Shown: in pieces, positions 44,253 to 52,866 of the stretch
Numbering within the stretch: position 1 is the first letter of the stretch
Layout of the letters: each line of letters opens with the position of its first letter
Assembly (NCBI RefSeq): GCF_021390395.1
Contig: NZ_JAJUWT010000014.1
Span: 186,001 to 250,000, forward strand
Length of the DNA: 64,000 nt
Source of the DNA: Saccharothrix sp. S26
Lineage (GTDB): Bacteria; Actinomycetota; Actinomycetes; Mycobacteriales; Pseudonocardiaceae
Direction: 5' to 3'
Notes under the pieces: generated by a model
Databases searched by the model: none
Seen by the model: only the letters and a program-made list of their open reading frames with translations
What the model was told of the DNA's origin: nothing
Program-made: the position numbers and the translations under genes

Positions 44253-44279
44253 GACGAGGAGGGGTGCCGGAACGTGACA
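44253..44279 (-). promoter_or_regulatory. ECF41-type promoter of the CMD-like gene
   Basis: Minus-strand TGTCACG (44273-44279), 16-nt spacer, CGTC (44253-44256). This matches the published ECF41 pattern TGTCACA / CGTC except for the last -35 base. Ends 32 nt before the ATG at 44220. Confidence 0.82.
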
Positions 44280-44289
44280 GGCGCCGGAG

Positions 44290-45336
44290 CTACGGCTTGG
44301 CGACCTGGGCGAGGAAGAAGATCGCGCCGGTGTCGGCGTGCCGGACCAGCAGCAGGTAGGGCCGGTCGACGCGGACCGTGCGGGCCGGTTCGGCCGGGAC
44401 GAACGAGGTCAGGCGCATCACCACGGCGGTCGCGGCGGCGCCCTCGAAGCCCTGCTCGTCCAGGCGCAGCACGGCTTCGTGCACGACGTCGTCGACGTGC
44501 AACCGGGGATCGGGGCTCAGGCCCGTCAGGTCGGCCTCACGGCTGAACATCGTGCGCACGCCGACCTGCTGCAACGCCTCGGCGAGCGTGACGTTCAGCG
44601 ACACGTCCAGCTTGGGCAGGAACAGCTCGACCCGGTCGTGCTCCAGCGCCTCCAGCACCTCGGGCACGCCCTCCGTGCCGCCCAGGTCACCGTCGGGCAG
44701 CAGCACGACCGCCTCCACCCCACCGCGCGCGGGCAGCGCCACGGCCTGCCACCCGTCCCGCCGGGCGTACCGCATGTCGCCCTGGCGGCGCATCGTGGCC
44801 ACGGTCCCGGCACCGCGGAACGGCAGCTCCTCGGTGTCGTGCTCGGGGAACTCCTCGCGCCACGCGCACTTCAGGTACAGCGCGTTGACCAGGGTCGCGG
44901 CCGTGTCGGACGTGATCGCGCCCGCCGCCAGCAGCTCGGGGACCAACCCGCGGGTCGTCTCGGCCACGTCGGCGTTGATGAGCTTGCGCGAGCCCTCCGG
45001 GTCCGTGGCGAACGGCGCGGACCGGGCCTTCGCGCCCGGCCACCCGGCCAGGTCGGTGAGGAAACCCTCGTTCAGCGGCAGCTCCTCCGACGCCCACAGG
45101 GTGTTGGACACGGCGAACTCGGCGTCGTCGCCCACCACCGCGCCCTTGAGCACCTTGGCGTGGTCCGCGCCGAGCAGCGCGACCAGTTCGGCCTCGGTCT
45201 CGCCACGCGCCGCCTGCGCCGTCAGCCCGAGCGCGGCGGCCACCGAGTACGGCGACCAGCAGGCGTTGCGCGTGCGGTCGGGCGCGACGGCGTCGTGGAG
45301 GGTGAGGGCGAACGTCAGGTGCGCTCGATCAGGCAC
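44290..45336 (-). CDS. Serpin family serine protease inhibitor
   Basis: 348 residues from GTG 45336 behind AAGGAG. Conserved serpin blocks NACWSPYSVAAALGLTAQAA, ADVAETTRGLVPELL, LVNALYLKCAWREEF, DVVHEAVLRLDEQGFEGAAA (hinge) and RPYLLLVRHADTGAIFFLAQV at the end. The hinge EQGFEGAAATAVV is of the inhibitory kind (small residues at the critical positions), with Phe297 where Thr is usual. By alignment to antitrypsin the scissile bond lies near Thr310; this estimate may be off by a few residues. No signal peptide, so it may act inside the cell. Bacterial serpins are uncommon. Confidence 0.92.
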   Translation of the reverse strand: MPDRAHLTFALTLHDAVAPDRTRNACWSPYSVAAALGLTAQAARGETEAELVALLGADHAKVLKGAVVGDDAEFAVSNTLWASEELPLNEGFLTDLAGWPGAKARSAPFATDPEGSRKLINADVAETTRGLVPELLAAGAITSDTAATLVNALYLKCAWREEFPEHDTEELPFRGAGTVATMRRQGDMRYARRDGWQAVALPARGGVEAVVLLPDGDLGGTEGVPEVLEALEHDRVELFLPKLDVSLNVTLAEALQQVGVRTMFSREADLTGLSPDPRLHVDDVVHEAVLRLDEQGFEGAAATAVVMRLTSFVPAEPARTVRVDRPYLLLVRHADTGAIFFLAQVAKP

Positions 45337-45563
45337 AAGGTCTCCTTAACCGCTATGGGGTCGTCCGGGATCGGACGTTCGCCCGCGCCGCTCATGGGTC
45401 CGAGCGGCTGCGGGTGGCGTGGTTCGCGCACCCCGGCGGAACCGTCGTCGGGCTCGTCGTCCCACCCGTCGTACGGGAACTCACCACCGACGTGCACCGG
45501 GTCGCGGGTCGGTCTGCGCCACGGCCAAGGACGGCCTGGCGGTCTTCTGGACTCATCGGCCAT
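45315..45563 (-). CDS. Small hypothetical protein upstream of the serpin
   Basis: 82 residues from ATG 45563; its end overlaps the serpin start by 22 nt. Rich in Pro, Asp and Arg, no membrane segment and no family likeness. Accepted because of the overlap geometry and the 20-nt gap from dgt; it may only be a leader frame. Confidence 0.5.
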   Translation of the reverse strand: MADESRRPPGRPWPWRRPTRDPVHVGGEFPYDGWDDEPDDGSAGVREPRHPQPLGPMSGAGERPIPDDPIAVKETLCLIERT

Positions 45564-45583
45564 GACCTCGAGTGTGCCACCGG

Positions 45584-46846
45584 TCACAGGGGTTCGGGGG
45601 CGACGTTCGCCAACGACCGCCGCCACGCCACGGCCTGGGCGTCGGTGAGCGAGGCGACCTGGTCGACCACGACGCGCAATCGCGCGGCGTCGGTGCCGGC
45701 GGCGGCCCACGCGGGGTGGAACGCGGGGTCGAGCGTGTCCGGTGCGCGCATGAGCAGCAGGTGGACCAGCTCGGCGACCAGCTCCCGTTGCCGCGCCTGC
45801 ATGGCCAGCCGCGACGGGTCGCTCATCACGTACCGCACCGCGACCGCCTTGAGCAGCGCCACCTCGGCCGCGACGCGGGGCGGCACGACCAGGTCGGCCC
45901 GGTAGCGGCTCAGCGGACCGTCGCCGTGCACCTCGCGGGTCGCGCCCACGGCGGCCGAGGCGAACCGGCCGACCAGCTCGCTGGTGAGCCGCTTCAACGC
46001 CACCTGGGCGCGCAGCGAGCCGTCGTACCGGGCCAGTTCGGCGATCACCGGCAGGCCGAGCAGCTCGGTGGCGGTGGCTTCGAGCACGTCGACCGGCTCG
46101 TCGGAGAAGTGCTTGGCGGCCAGGCCCGCGATGGCGGCGCGCTCGGCCGGGTCGCCCAGGGCGCCCAGGCTGATCCGGTGCGCGAGCACGCCGTCCTCCA
46201 CGTCGTGCACGGAGTAGGCGACGTCGTCGGCCCAGTCCATGACCTGCGCCTCCAGGCAGCACCGCCCGTCGGGCGCGCCGTCGCGGACCCACCCGAACAC
46301 GTCGAGGTCGTCGTCGTACACGCCGAACTTCACCGTGCCGGGACGGCGGGTCCACGGGTACTTGGTGGCCGCGTCCAGGCAGGCGCGGGTCAGGTTGAGG
46401 CCCCTGGCGGTCTTGGGTTCCAGCCGGGTCAGGATGCGCAGGGTCTGGGCGTTGCCCTCGAAGCCGCCGCACGGCCCGGCCAGCTCGTCGAGCGCCCGTT
46501 CGCCGTTGTGCCCGAACGGCGGGTGCCCGATGTCGTGCGCGAGGCCCGCGGTGTCGACCAGGTCCGGGTCGCAGCCCAGCTCCTCGCCGATGCCCCGGCC
46601 GATCTGGGCGACCTCCAGCGAGTGGGTGAGCCGGGTGCGCGGCACACCGGTCACCTCCGCGCCCTCGCCGGGTCCGACGACCTGGGTCTTGCCCGCGAGC
46701 CTGCGCAGCGCCGCCGAGTGCAGCACCCTGGCCCGGTCACGCGAGAACGGCGAGCGGCGCTCGGTGCGCGCCCCGGGCAGCACCGCTGTCTTGGGCAGCT
46801 CGGGGAGCAGCCGCGCGGAGTCGTGTGCGGTGTAGCCCTGACTCAT
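45584..46846 (-). CDS. dgt: Deoxyguanosinetriphosphate triphosphohydrolase-like protein
   Basis: 420 residues. HD domain: [30 protein letters not shown] (HD metal motif) and [19 protein letters not shown]. Cleaves dNTPs to nucleoside and triphosphate. The ATG lies 6 nt after TACCCT, so it is probably leaderless. Confidence 0.94.
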   Translation of the reverse strand: MSQGYTAHDSARLLPELPKTAVLPGARTERRSPFSRDRARVLHSAALRRLAGKTQVVGPGEGAEVTGVPRTRLTHSLEVAQIGRGIGEELGCDPDLVDTAGLAHDIGHPPFGHNGERALDELAGPCGGFEGNAQTLRILTRLEPKTARGLNLTRACLDAATKYPWTRRPGTVKFGVYDDDLDVFGWVRDGAPDGRCCLEAQVMDWADDVAYSVHDVEDGVLAHRISLGALGDPAERAAIAGLAAKHFSDEPVDVLEATATELLGLPVIAELARYDGSLRAQVALKRLTSELVGRFASAAVGATREVHGDGPLSRYRADLVVPPRVAAEVALLKAVAVRYVMSDPSRLAMQARQRELVAELVHLLLMRAPDTLDPAFHPAWAAAGTDAARLRVVVDQVASLTDAQAVAWRRSLANVAPEPL

Positions 46847-46852
46847 CCGCTC

Positions 46853-46858
46853 AGGGTA
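46853..46858 (-). promoter_or_regulatory. -10 box of a probable leaderless promoter (dgt)
   Basis: Minus-strand TACCCT 6 nt before the dgt ATG. Confidence 0.55.
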
Positions 46859-46867
46859 AGGGCACGT

Positions 46868-47506
46868 CTACAGCAGGATGCCGTCGAACGCCCCGGCCGG
46901 TGCCTTCATCAGGTGGTAGTAGAGCAGCGCGCCGGTCTCGCGGCGGATGTAGAACAGCTGGGTCTCGCGGGTCTGCACGTTGGGGCCGCTGCGCGTCGGG
47001 GACGTCCACGCCGACAGGCCCTCGTCCTCGGCCATCGTGCGGGCCCGCAGGGAGTGCCACGGGTCGCTGACGATCACGGCCGTGGTGAGGGACTTGGCGC
47101 GGGCCGCGGCGGCGAGCGCGCGGATGCTGCCCAGCGTGTCGGTGCCCTCGCCGACTTCGAGGATGCGGTCGGAGGGCACGTCGTGCGTCTCCAGCCACAT
47201 CCGGCCCGCCTCGCCCTCGGTGAAGTTGTCGCCGGGCTGCCTGCCGCCGGTGGTGGCGATGTAGCTGACCACGCCCTGCTCGTACAGCCGGCGCGCGTGC
47301 TCCAACCGCGCTTCCAGCACGTCGGACGGCACGCCGTTGAACTGGGCCGCGCCGAGGACCACGGCCATGTCGGCGTGGGTGCGGTCGTCCTCGCGGGCCA
47401 CCTGCCACACGCGGAACGCCGTGCCGCCGACGACGAGGAGCCCGATCACGAGGCCGCCCAGGACGACGCGCGTGGCAAGCCTGCGGAGTCTCGGCAGGAA
47501 CGTCAC
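46868..47506 (-). CDS. SanA/YdcF-like DUF218 envelope protein
   Basis: 212 residues from GTG 47506. One N-terminal membrane helix (VVLGGLVIGLLVVGGTAF), then the DUF218 fold: MAVVLGAAQFNGVPSDVLEARLEHA, TTGGRQPGDNFTEGEA and VIVSDPWHSLRA. Related to SanA/ElyC proteins of envelope integrity. Exact role unknown. Confidence 0.88.
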   Translation of the reverse strand: MTFLPRLRRLATRVVLGGLVIGLLVVGGTAFRVWQVAREDDRTHADMAVVLGAAQFNGVPSDVLEARLEHARRLYEQGVVSYIATTGGRQPGDNFTEGEAGRMWLETHDVPSDRILEVGEGTDTLGSIRALAAAARAKSLTTAVIVSDPWHSLRARTMAEDEGLSAWTSPTRSGPNVQTRETQLFYIRRETGALLYYHLMKAPAGAFDGILL

Positions 47507-47559
47507 GCCGGCGATGATCCCACACCCGTCGCGGCCGTGGCGCTGCCAGGATCACGGGC

Positions 47560-48291
47560 ATGGCAGCAGACCAGCCGACGATCGTGGCGACCTCGGGCGG
47601 CTTTCGCGCCGGCCGCCGCACCAACCTCGAGTTCCACGGGCTCGTGCGCCACGCCGTGGACCTGTCCGGCGTGCACGGCCGCAAGCCGAGGCTGTGCCAC
47701 ATCGGCACGGCGTTGGGCGACCAGCGGTGGTTCAACGCGGACCTCTCCGAAGCCGGGCAGCTCGCGGGGTGGGAGGTGTCGCACCTGAACCTGTTCACCA
47801 TGCCGCCGACCACCGACGTGCCGGGCTTCCTCCGCGAGCACGACGTGGTGTGGGTGGGCGGTGGTTCGGTGGCGAACCTGCTGGCCGTGTGGGCGGTGCA
47901 CGACCTGGCGACGGCGCTGCGTGGCGCGTGGCAGGACGGGGTGGTGCTCGGTGGCGTGTCCGCCGGATCGATCTGCTGGTACTTGGGCGGCTCGACCGAC
48001 TCGTTCGGCCCGGAGCTGCGCGTGATCACCAACGGCCTGGGCTTCCTGCCGTACGGGTGCGGCGTCCACTACGACAGCGAGGCGGCGCGGCGGCCGACCA
48101 TCCACGCGGCGGTGGCTTCGGGCGTCCTGCCGGTGACGCACTGCACCGACGACGGCGCCGGGCTCGTCTACCACGGCACGGAGCTCGTGGAGGCGGTGTC
48201 CGAACGGCGCTCCGGTGGCGCCTACGTCGTGCGACGTGACGAATCTTCAGCAACCGCACAGGAGGAACCGCTCGACGTCAGGCGGTTGTGA
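47560..48291 (+). CDS. Peptidase S51 (dipeptidase E-like)
   Basis: 243 residues. Nucleophile elbow GVSAGSICWYLG, strand motif VVWVGGGSVANLLAVW and the YGCGVHYDSEAARR block. Family S51 cleaves Asp-X dipeptides or cyanophycin fragments. Intracellular. Confidence 0.9.
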   Translation: MAADQPTIVATSGGFRAGRRTNLEFHGLVRHAVDLSGVHGRKPRLCHIGTALGDQRWFNADLSEAGQLAGWEVSHLNLFTMPPTTDVPGFLREHDVVWVGGGSVANLLAVWAVHDLATALRGAWQDGVVLGGVSAGSICWYLGGSTDSFGPELRVITNGLGFLPYGCGVHYDSEAARRPTIHAAVASGVLPVTHCTDDGAGLVYHGTELVEAVSERRSGGAYVVRRDESSATAQEEPLDVRRL

Positions 48292-48325
48292 ACCGGACCG
48301 TTGAGGTGCGGGAAGACGCCGGTGG

Positions 48326-48590
48326 GTGCTCGCGGTCGCGCTGGTCGCGGGCGTGGCAGCGCTGGTGTGGCCCCGAGCGTCGCGAGCACCTCGGCCGACC
48401 ACCCGCACCCGGCCGCGCCACGTGCCGCCGAGGCACCCGCCCCGGACCTCTCGGCGGCGGTGGCGCGGGCGGTCGGGGCCGCGGGCGGGATCGCCTCGGC
48501 CTGAGCGACGACGACGCCATGAACGCGTTGGCCCCCACCCGCGCACCGGCGGACTCGCACCTGCACGGCGGCGCGGTCATCGCCGGTTGA
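48326..48590 (+). pseudogene. Possible remnant of a secreted protein
   Basis: Three short frames follow one another: a signal-like MLAVALVAGVAALVWP (from 48326), then APDLSAAVARAVGAAGGIAS, then LSDDDAMNALAPTRAPADSH up to a stop at 48590. The middle block resembles the start of serine-hydrolase domains, but there is too little to name it. May be a decayed gene or noise. Confidence 0.3.
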
Positions 48591-48660
48591 GGCTTTTCCG
48601 TTCGCCAACCTCCAGCACCTGCGCATTTGTTCGGGAAAGCCTCTAAGAGGACTTCAAGGA

Positions 48661-48666
48661 TACGCT
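48661..48666 (+). promoter_or_regulatory. -10 box of a probable leaderless promoter (DUF6194)
   Basis: TACGCT 6 nt before the GTG at 48673. Confidence 0.55.
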
Positions 48667-48672
48667 TGAAGG

Positions 48673-49137
48673 GTGAATGCCGACGAGATGAAGGAACACA
48701 TCAGCTCGACCTTCGCCGGGGTCCGCGTCATGGAGGCTTACGGCGACACGTTCTTCCTCTACGACCCCGACGGCGACCTCCCGCCGGAACGCCAGATGCC
48801 GTTCGCGACGATCGTGAACAGCGACAACTACGAGCGGGTCTCCGACCTGGACCAGCCGGGGGCCTACCGGCTCAACATCGGGTTGACCAAGGCGACGTAC
48901 ACGGCGATGTTCGGCGCGCCGCCGACCGAGCGCGACGAGCAGGGCGTGCTGAAGACCGAATTCGACTACGCGGAACGGGATCGGGTGATGCCGCACCCCG
49001 TTTACGCCTCGCAGCACTGGGTGTGCGTGATCTCGCCGGGTCGGGCGACGCTCGACGCCATCGGGCCGCTGCTCACCGAGGCGTACGACTTCGCGGTGCG
49101 CAAGCACGCCAACCACGCGCGGCGGACCGCGTTGTGA
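48673..49137 (+). CDS. DUF6194 family protein
   Basis: 154 residues from GTG 48673. MPFATIVNSDNYERVSDLDQ and GAYRLNIGLTKATYTAMFG fit DUF6194, a common actinobacterial soluble family of unknown function. Monocistronic; a hairpin follows. Confidence 0.8.
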   Translation: MNADEMKEHISSTFAGVRVMEAYGDTFFLYDPDGDLPPERQMPFATIVNSDNYERVSDLDQPGAYRLNIGLTKATYTAMFGAPPTERDEQGVLKTEFDYAERDRVMPHPVYASQHWVCVISPGRATLDAIGPLLTEAYDFAVRKHANHARRTAL

Positions 49138-49139
49138 GG

Positions 49140-49166
49140 CCCCGGCGCGGGGTCGCCGCGCCGGGG
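49140..49166. terminator. Bidirectional hairpin
   Basis: Perfect 10-bp stem, 49140-49149 with 49157-49166, between convergent genes. Confidence 0.75.
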
Positions 49167-49170
49167 ACGC

Positions 49171-50625
49171 TCAATCGGACGTCGGGTGGATCAGCTCCAC
49201 GCTGCCGCGCCCCGCGGCCCAGTGGTCGATCGCCTGGCCGCACGCCTGGTCGAGGTGGCGGACACCGGTCAGGTCCACCCGGACGTGCCTGCTGTCCGGC
49301 ACCGCCTCCAGGGTTTCCAGCAGGCCCGGCAGCTTCAGGAACGTCGCGTTGCCGCGCACGGCCACGTGGTGGTGGTCCTCGCCGTGGGCGGTCACCGTGA
49401 CGGTCAGGCGGGACATGTCCCAGGCCGTCTTGACCACCGCGGCCAGCAGGCCGGCGAGGGTGCCGGTGAGCAGGTCCGTCACCACGATCAGGCCCGCGGT
49501 CAGCACCAGGACGGCGGCTTCCGCCCGGTCCGCGCGGGCCAGGGCCAGGACCTGCTTGGGCGCCAGCAGCTTCCAACCCGCCTGCACCAGCAACGCCGCC
49601 AGCACCGCCAGCGGGACGTAGGACAGCACGCCCGGCAGCAGCACGACGAACACGAGCAGCCACACGCCGTGCAGCACGCGGGACAGCCGGGTGCGGGCCC
49701 CGGCGTCCACGTTGGACGCGCTGCGCACGATCACGGCGGTCATCGGCAACGCCCCGAGCGCACCGCACAGCGCGTTGCCCACGCCCTGCGCGACGAGCTC
49801 CTGGTTGTACCTGGTCCGCGGCCCGTCGTGCATGCGGTCCACTGCCGCCGCGCAGAACAGGGTCTCCGCCGACGCCACGAGGGCGAACGTCAGCACCGCG
49901 CCCAGCAGACCCGCGTCCAGCAGGGAGAAGTCGACCAAGTGCACGACGTCGGTCAACGGGCCGACCGAGATGCGCGGCAGCGGCAGCACGGCGCTGACCG
50001 CGGAGGCGACCACGACGGCCACCAGCATCCCCGGCACGGCGCGCCACGGCGTGCGCTTCCACAGCCACGCCACGACCAGCGTCAGCACGCCGACGGCCAC
50101 TCCGCTCAGGCCGACCTCGGTCGTCAGCGCGGTCCGGGCCAGCTCGGCCAGGCCCGCGAACTTCTCGCCGGTCATGGCGGGCTGGTCCTGCCCGGCGAAC
50201 GGGTAGAGCTGGCCCAGCACGAGCACCAGGCCGATGCCGGCGAGCATGCCCTGGACCACGGCGGGCGAGATGGCGCGGAACCAGCGGCCCAGCCGCAGCA
50301 GGCCCATCGCCACCTGGAGCAGGCCCGCCCCGAGCACGATGAGGCCGAGCGCGGGCAGGCCGTGCGCCGCGACGGTGTCGGCGACCAGCACGGTCAGGCC
50401 CGCCGCCGGGCCGCTGACCTGCATGGTGCTGCCGGGCAGCAGGCCGACCACGAGGCCGCCCACCACCCCGGTGATGATGCCCAGCTCGGCCGGGACGCCG
50501 GAGGCGACGGCGATGCCCACGCACAGCGGGAGCGCCACCAGGAACACCACCAGGGACGCGCCGACGTCGGGCCAGAGGGTCGCCCGCAGCCGGGCCGGGG
50601 CGGGTCGTTCGGTCATGGTGCTCAC
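49171..50625 (-). CDS. SulP family anion transporter with STAS domain
   Basis: 484 residues from GTG 50625 (ATG 50616 also possible). About 11 helices; SulP markers GVPAELGIITGVVGGLVVGL, LVAQGVGNALCGALGALPMT and SASNVDAGARTRLSRV. The C-terminal STAS domain is HVRVDLTGVRHLDQACGQAI. No carbonic anhydrase fusion. Likely a sulfate or bicarbonate transporter. Confidence 0.92.
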   Translation of the reverse strand: MSTMTERPAPARLRATLWPDVGASLVVFLVALPLCVGIAVASGVPAELGIITGVVGGLVVGLLPGSTMQVSGPAAGLTVLVADTVAAHGLPALGLIVLGAGLLQVAMGLLRLGRWFRAISPAVVQGMLAGIGLVLVLGQLYPFAGQDQPAMTGEKFAGLAELARTALTTEVGLSGVAVGVLTLVVAWLWKRTPWRAVPGMLVAVVVASAVSAVLPLPRISVGPLTDVVHLVDFSLLDAGLLGAVLTFALVASAETLFCAAAVDRMHDGPRTRYNQELVAQGVGNALCGALGALPMTAVIVRSASNVDAGARTRLSRVLHGVWLLVFVVLLPGVLSYVPLAVLAALLVQAGWKLLAPKQVLALARADRAEAAVLVLTAGLIVVTDLLTGTLAGLLAAVVKTAWDMSRLTVTVTAHGEDHHHVAVRGNATFLKLPGLLETLEAVPDSRHVRVDLTGVRHLDQACGQAIDHWAAGRGSVELIHPTSD

Positions 50626-50835
50626 CGGTCGTCCCCCGCCGGGCCGTTCACCGCGCGTGATGCCGCGCGATCGGTGGACGGGGCCGGTGGTCGGTCGTTC
50701 GCGCGCCCGCGTCCCATTTCCTGGGACACGCAGGGCGGATATGCACGGGCGCGGTGGGCCCGCAGGTCGATTTCCATCGGATTTCCCCACTCGTCGGTGG
50801 TCGGACTGTGCGATCGACTGGCGGTGGGGTGCCGA

Positions 50836-51174
50836 TCAGTTCCGGAACACCTGGAGAGCCGATGGGGTCGACCACGAACGGAGGTGGTCGGGTCGTCCCC
50901 GGCCCACGGGCGGGTCCGTGCCCGTGGACGCGTCGACGCGCCGGAGGACGGGAACCACGCGGGAGCTGTCCGCCGCAGGTCGGGCGGGCGCGGGGCGGGC
51001 GGTCCAAGATCGCGGCTCGGCACCGGTGCGGCCCTCGCGGGCAGGTTCTTCCTCCGAGGTCGCGACGGTGTGGCCGATCGGCGCGGTGCGCAGGACGCCG
51101 ACGGGGCCGGACGGCGACGGCACGAGCACGGCGATGAGCGCCAAGGCGATCGCGACGACGACAGCACGCGCCAT
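50836..51174 (-). CDS. Small secreted hypothetical protein
   Basis: 112 residues from ATG 51174 with GGGGGGTG upstream. N-terminal signal-like helix MARAVVVAIALALIAVLV, then a low-complexity Pro/Arg/Ser region without family likeness. The 210 nt between it and sulP (50626-50835) show no gene. Confidence 0.5.
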   Translation of the reverse strand: MARAVVVAIALALIAVLVPSPSGPVGVLRTAPIGHTVATSEEEPAREGRTGAEPRSWTARPAPARPAADSSRVVPVLRRVDASTGTDPPVGRGRPDHLRSWSTPSALQVFRN

Positions 51175-51330
51175 GACACCCCCCGATGAGTTGCGCCTTC
51201 AATCCAGTGTCACAAAGGCGGGTGACGTGAGGGTTAATCAGAAGCCGGTTTTCACACAGTCGGTCCGATATTCACTCGATAGTCCGTGACGCAGATCATT
51301 AAACCGGAATACCGTCACCAACAGTAACCA

Positions 51331-51792
51331 CTAGTGGAGGGCGGCCAGGGTGAACGAGGCCGCCGCGGCGAGCGACAGCAGCGCCCGCAGGTGGTTCGCG
51401 GGCACCCACTCGCGGAGGTAGCGGGTCCAGTACTCGGCACGCCGTCCGAGCTCGTCGTTGCGGGGGACGTGGAACGCGACCGTGAGCACGAGCCCGCCCA
51501 GGACGTAGAGCGCCGCACCCGCCCACGCCCACGGGTCGCCCTCGAACGCCGCCACCACGCCGACCACCGCCGTGCCGAGGAAGAGGCCGATGAACGCCGG
51601 GTTCACCACGGCGAGGTTGACGGCCCGCATCGCGGCGACGCCGACCGCCGGCTCGGCCCGCCGCAGCCCGGGCATGACCATCGCGGAGAACGCGAAGAAG
51701 ACTCCGGCCATCATCCCGCAGCCGAGGGCCGCGATGATCGTCACCATGGGGAACATGGCGCCAGTCAAGTCGACGGGTGCTGGACTTCCCAT
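51331..51792 (-). CDS. DUF1772 membrane protein
   Basis: 153 residues if ATG 51792 is used; ATG 51756 gives 141 and may be correct. IIAALGCGMMAGVFFAFSAM and PGLRRAEPAVGVAAMRAVNLA are typical of DUF1772 (anthrone oxygenase-like), four helices. Divergent from an AraC regulator, which may control it. Confidence 0.8.
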   Translation of the reverse strand: MGSPAPVDLTGAMFPMVTIIAALGCGMMAGVFFAFSAMVMPGLRRAEPAVGVAAMRAVNLAVVNPAFIGLFLGTAVVGVVAAFEGDPWAWAGAALYVLGGLVLTVAFHVPRNDELGRRAEYWTRYLREWVPANHLRALLSLAAAASFTLAALH

Positions 51793-51826
51793 GGCTCAGC
51801 GGCTCGATCACATGCGCGAGCGTCTC

Positions 51827-51832
51827 TAGGCT
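51827..51832 (+). promoter_or_regulatory. -10 box of a probable leaderless promoter (araC-like)
   Basis: TAGGCT 7 nt before the GTG at 51840. Confidence 0.6.
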
Positions 51833-51839
51833 GGCGTCC

Positions 51840-52766
51840 GTGGACGCTCTCGCCGGGTTGCTGGACGGTCCGCGCGCCCGTGGCGCGCACCTCATGCGGA
51901 CCGTCCTGGACCCGCCGTGGTCGCTGCGCGTCGAGGACCGCGCGCCGCTGACCGTGGTGGCGCTGGTGCGCGGCGACGCGTGGCTGCTGCCGCACGACGG
52001 TGAGCCCGTGCGGCTCGACGCCGGTGACGTCGCCGTGCTGCGCGGGCCCGACCCGTACGGTCTGGCGGACGACCCGGCCACGCCCGTGCAGGCGGTGGTG
52101 CACCCCGGCGAGATCACCACCACCCCGGACGGCTCGGAGCTGTGCGAGCAGTGGGGCCTGGGCGTGCGGACGTGGGGCGCGAACCCCGACGGGTCCGTGG
52201 TGCTGCTCAGCGGCACGTACCAGTTGGACGGCGAGGTGAGCCGTCGGCTGCTGTCGGTGCTGCCGCCGTTCCTCGTCGTGCCGCGGTCGGAGCTGCCGCT
52301 GGTGCCCCTGCTGGCGGAGGAGATCACGCGGGACGAACCGGGCCAGGAAGCCGTGCTGGACCGCCTGCTCGACCTGCTGCTGATCTCCGTGCTGCGGTCG
52401 TGGTTCTGCCGCCCGGAGGCGCGCACGCCCACCTGGTACTCGGCCCACGCCGATCCTGTTGTCGGGCGCGCGCTGCGACTGCTGCACGCCGACCCGGCCC
52501 GCCCGTGGACGGTGGCCGCGCTGGCCGAGGCGGTCGGCGTGTCCCGGGCAGCCCTGGCCAGGCGGTTCACCGACCTGGTCGGCCAACCGCCGATGGCCTA
52601 CCTGACGGACTGGCGCCTGACCCTGGCCGCCGACCTGCTGCGCGAACCGTCCGCCACGCTCGCCGCCGTCGCCCGCCAGGTCGGCTACAGCACCGCTTTC
52701 GCGCTGAGCACGGCGTTCAAGAGGGAACGCGGCCTGCGCCCCTCCGAACACCGCGCCAACGCGTGA
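51840..52766 (+). CDS. AraC family regulator with cupin-type sensor domain
   Basis: 308 residues from GTG 51840. N-terminal cupin_6 domain (LVRGDAWLLPHDGEPVRLDA, GDVAVLRGPDPYGLAD), C-terminal double helix-turn-helix (WTVAALAEAVGVSRAALARR, TLAAVARQVGYSTAFALSTA). Divergent from the DUF1772 gene with a 47-nt gap, so that gene is the likely target. Confidence 0.92.
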   Translation: MDALAGLLDGPRARGAHLMRTVLDPPWSLRVEDRAPLTVVALVRGDAWLLPHDGEPVRLDAGDVAVLRGPDPYGLADDPATPVQAVVHPGEITTTPDGSELCEQWGLGVRTWGANPDGSVVLLSGTYQLDGEVSRRLLSVLPPFLVVPRSELPLVPLLAEEITRDEPGQEAVLDRLLDLLLISVLRSWFCRPEARTPTWYSAHADPVVGRALRLLHADPARPWTVAALAEAVGVSRAALARRFTDLVGQPPMAYLTDWRLTLAADLLREPSATLAAVARQVGYSTAFALSTAFKRERGLRPSEHRANA

Positions 52767-52866
52767 GTCCAACGTTCAGAACGCGCGTGTCCTACGTTCA
52801 GAACGCGAGAGTCCTACGTTCAGAACGCGCGTGTCCTACGCTCAAAACGCGAGAGTCCAACGCTCA
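52767..52866. repeat. 22-bp tandem repeat, 4.5 copies
   Basis: Units at 52767, 52789, 52811 and 52833 plus half a unit at 52855, each exactly 22 nt: GTCC(A/T)ACGTTCAGAACGCG followed by CGT or AGA in alternation (unit 4 has CTCAAAAC). Units 1-3 contain the 11-bp palindrome CGTTCAGAACG. Fills the whole gap between the araC-like stop and the convergent glyS stop. Confidence 0.92.

Noticed and set aside
52767..52866. CRISPR array
   Set aside because: The units abut directly with no spacers and no cas genes are present.
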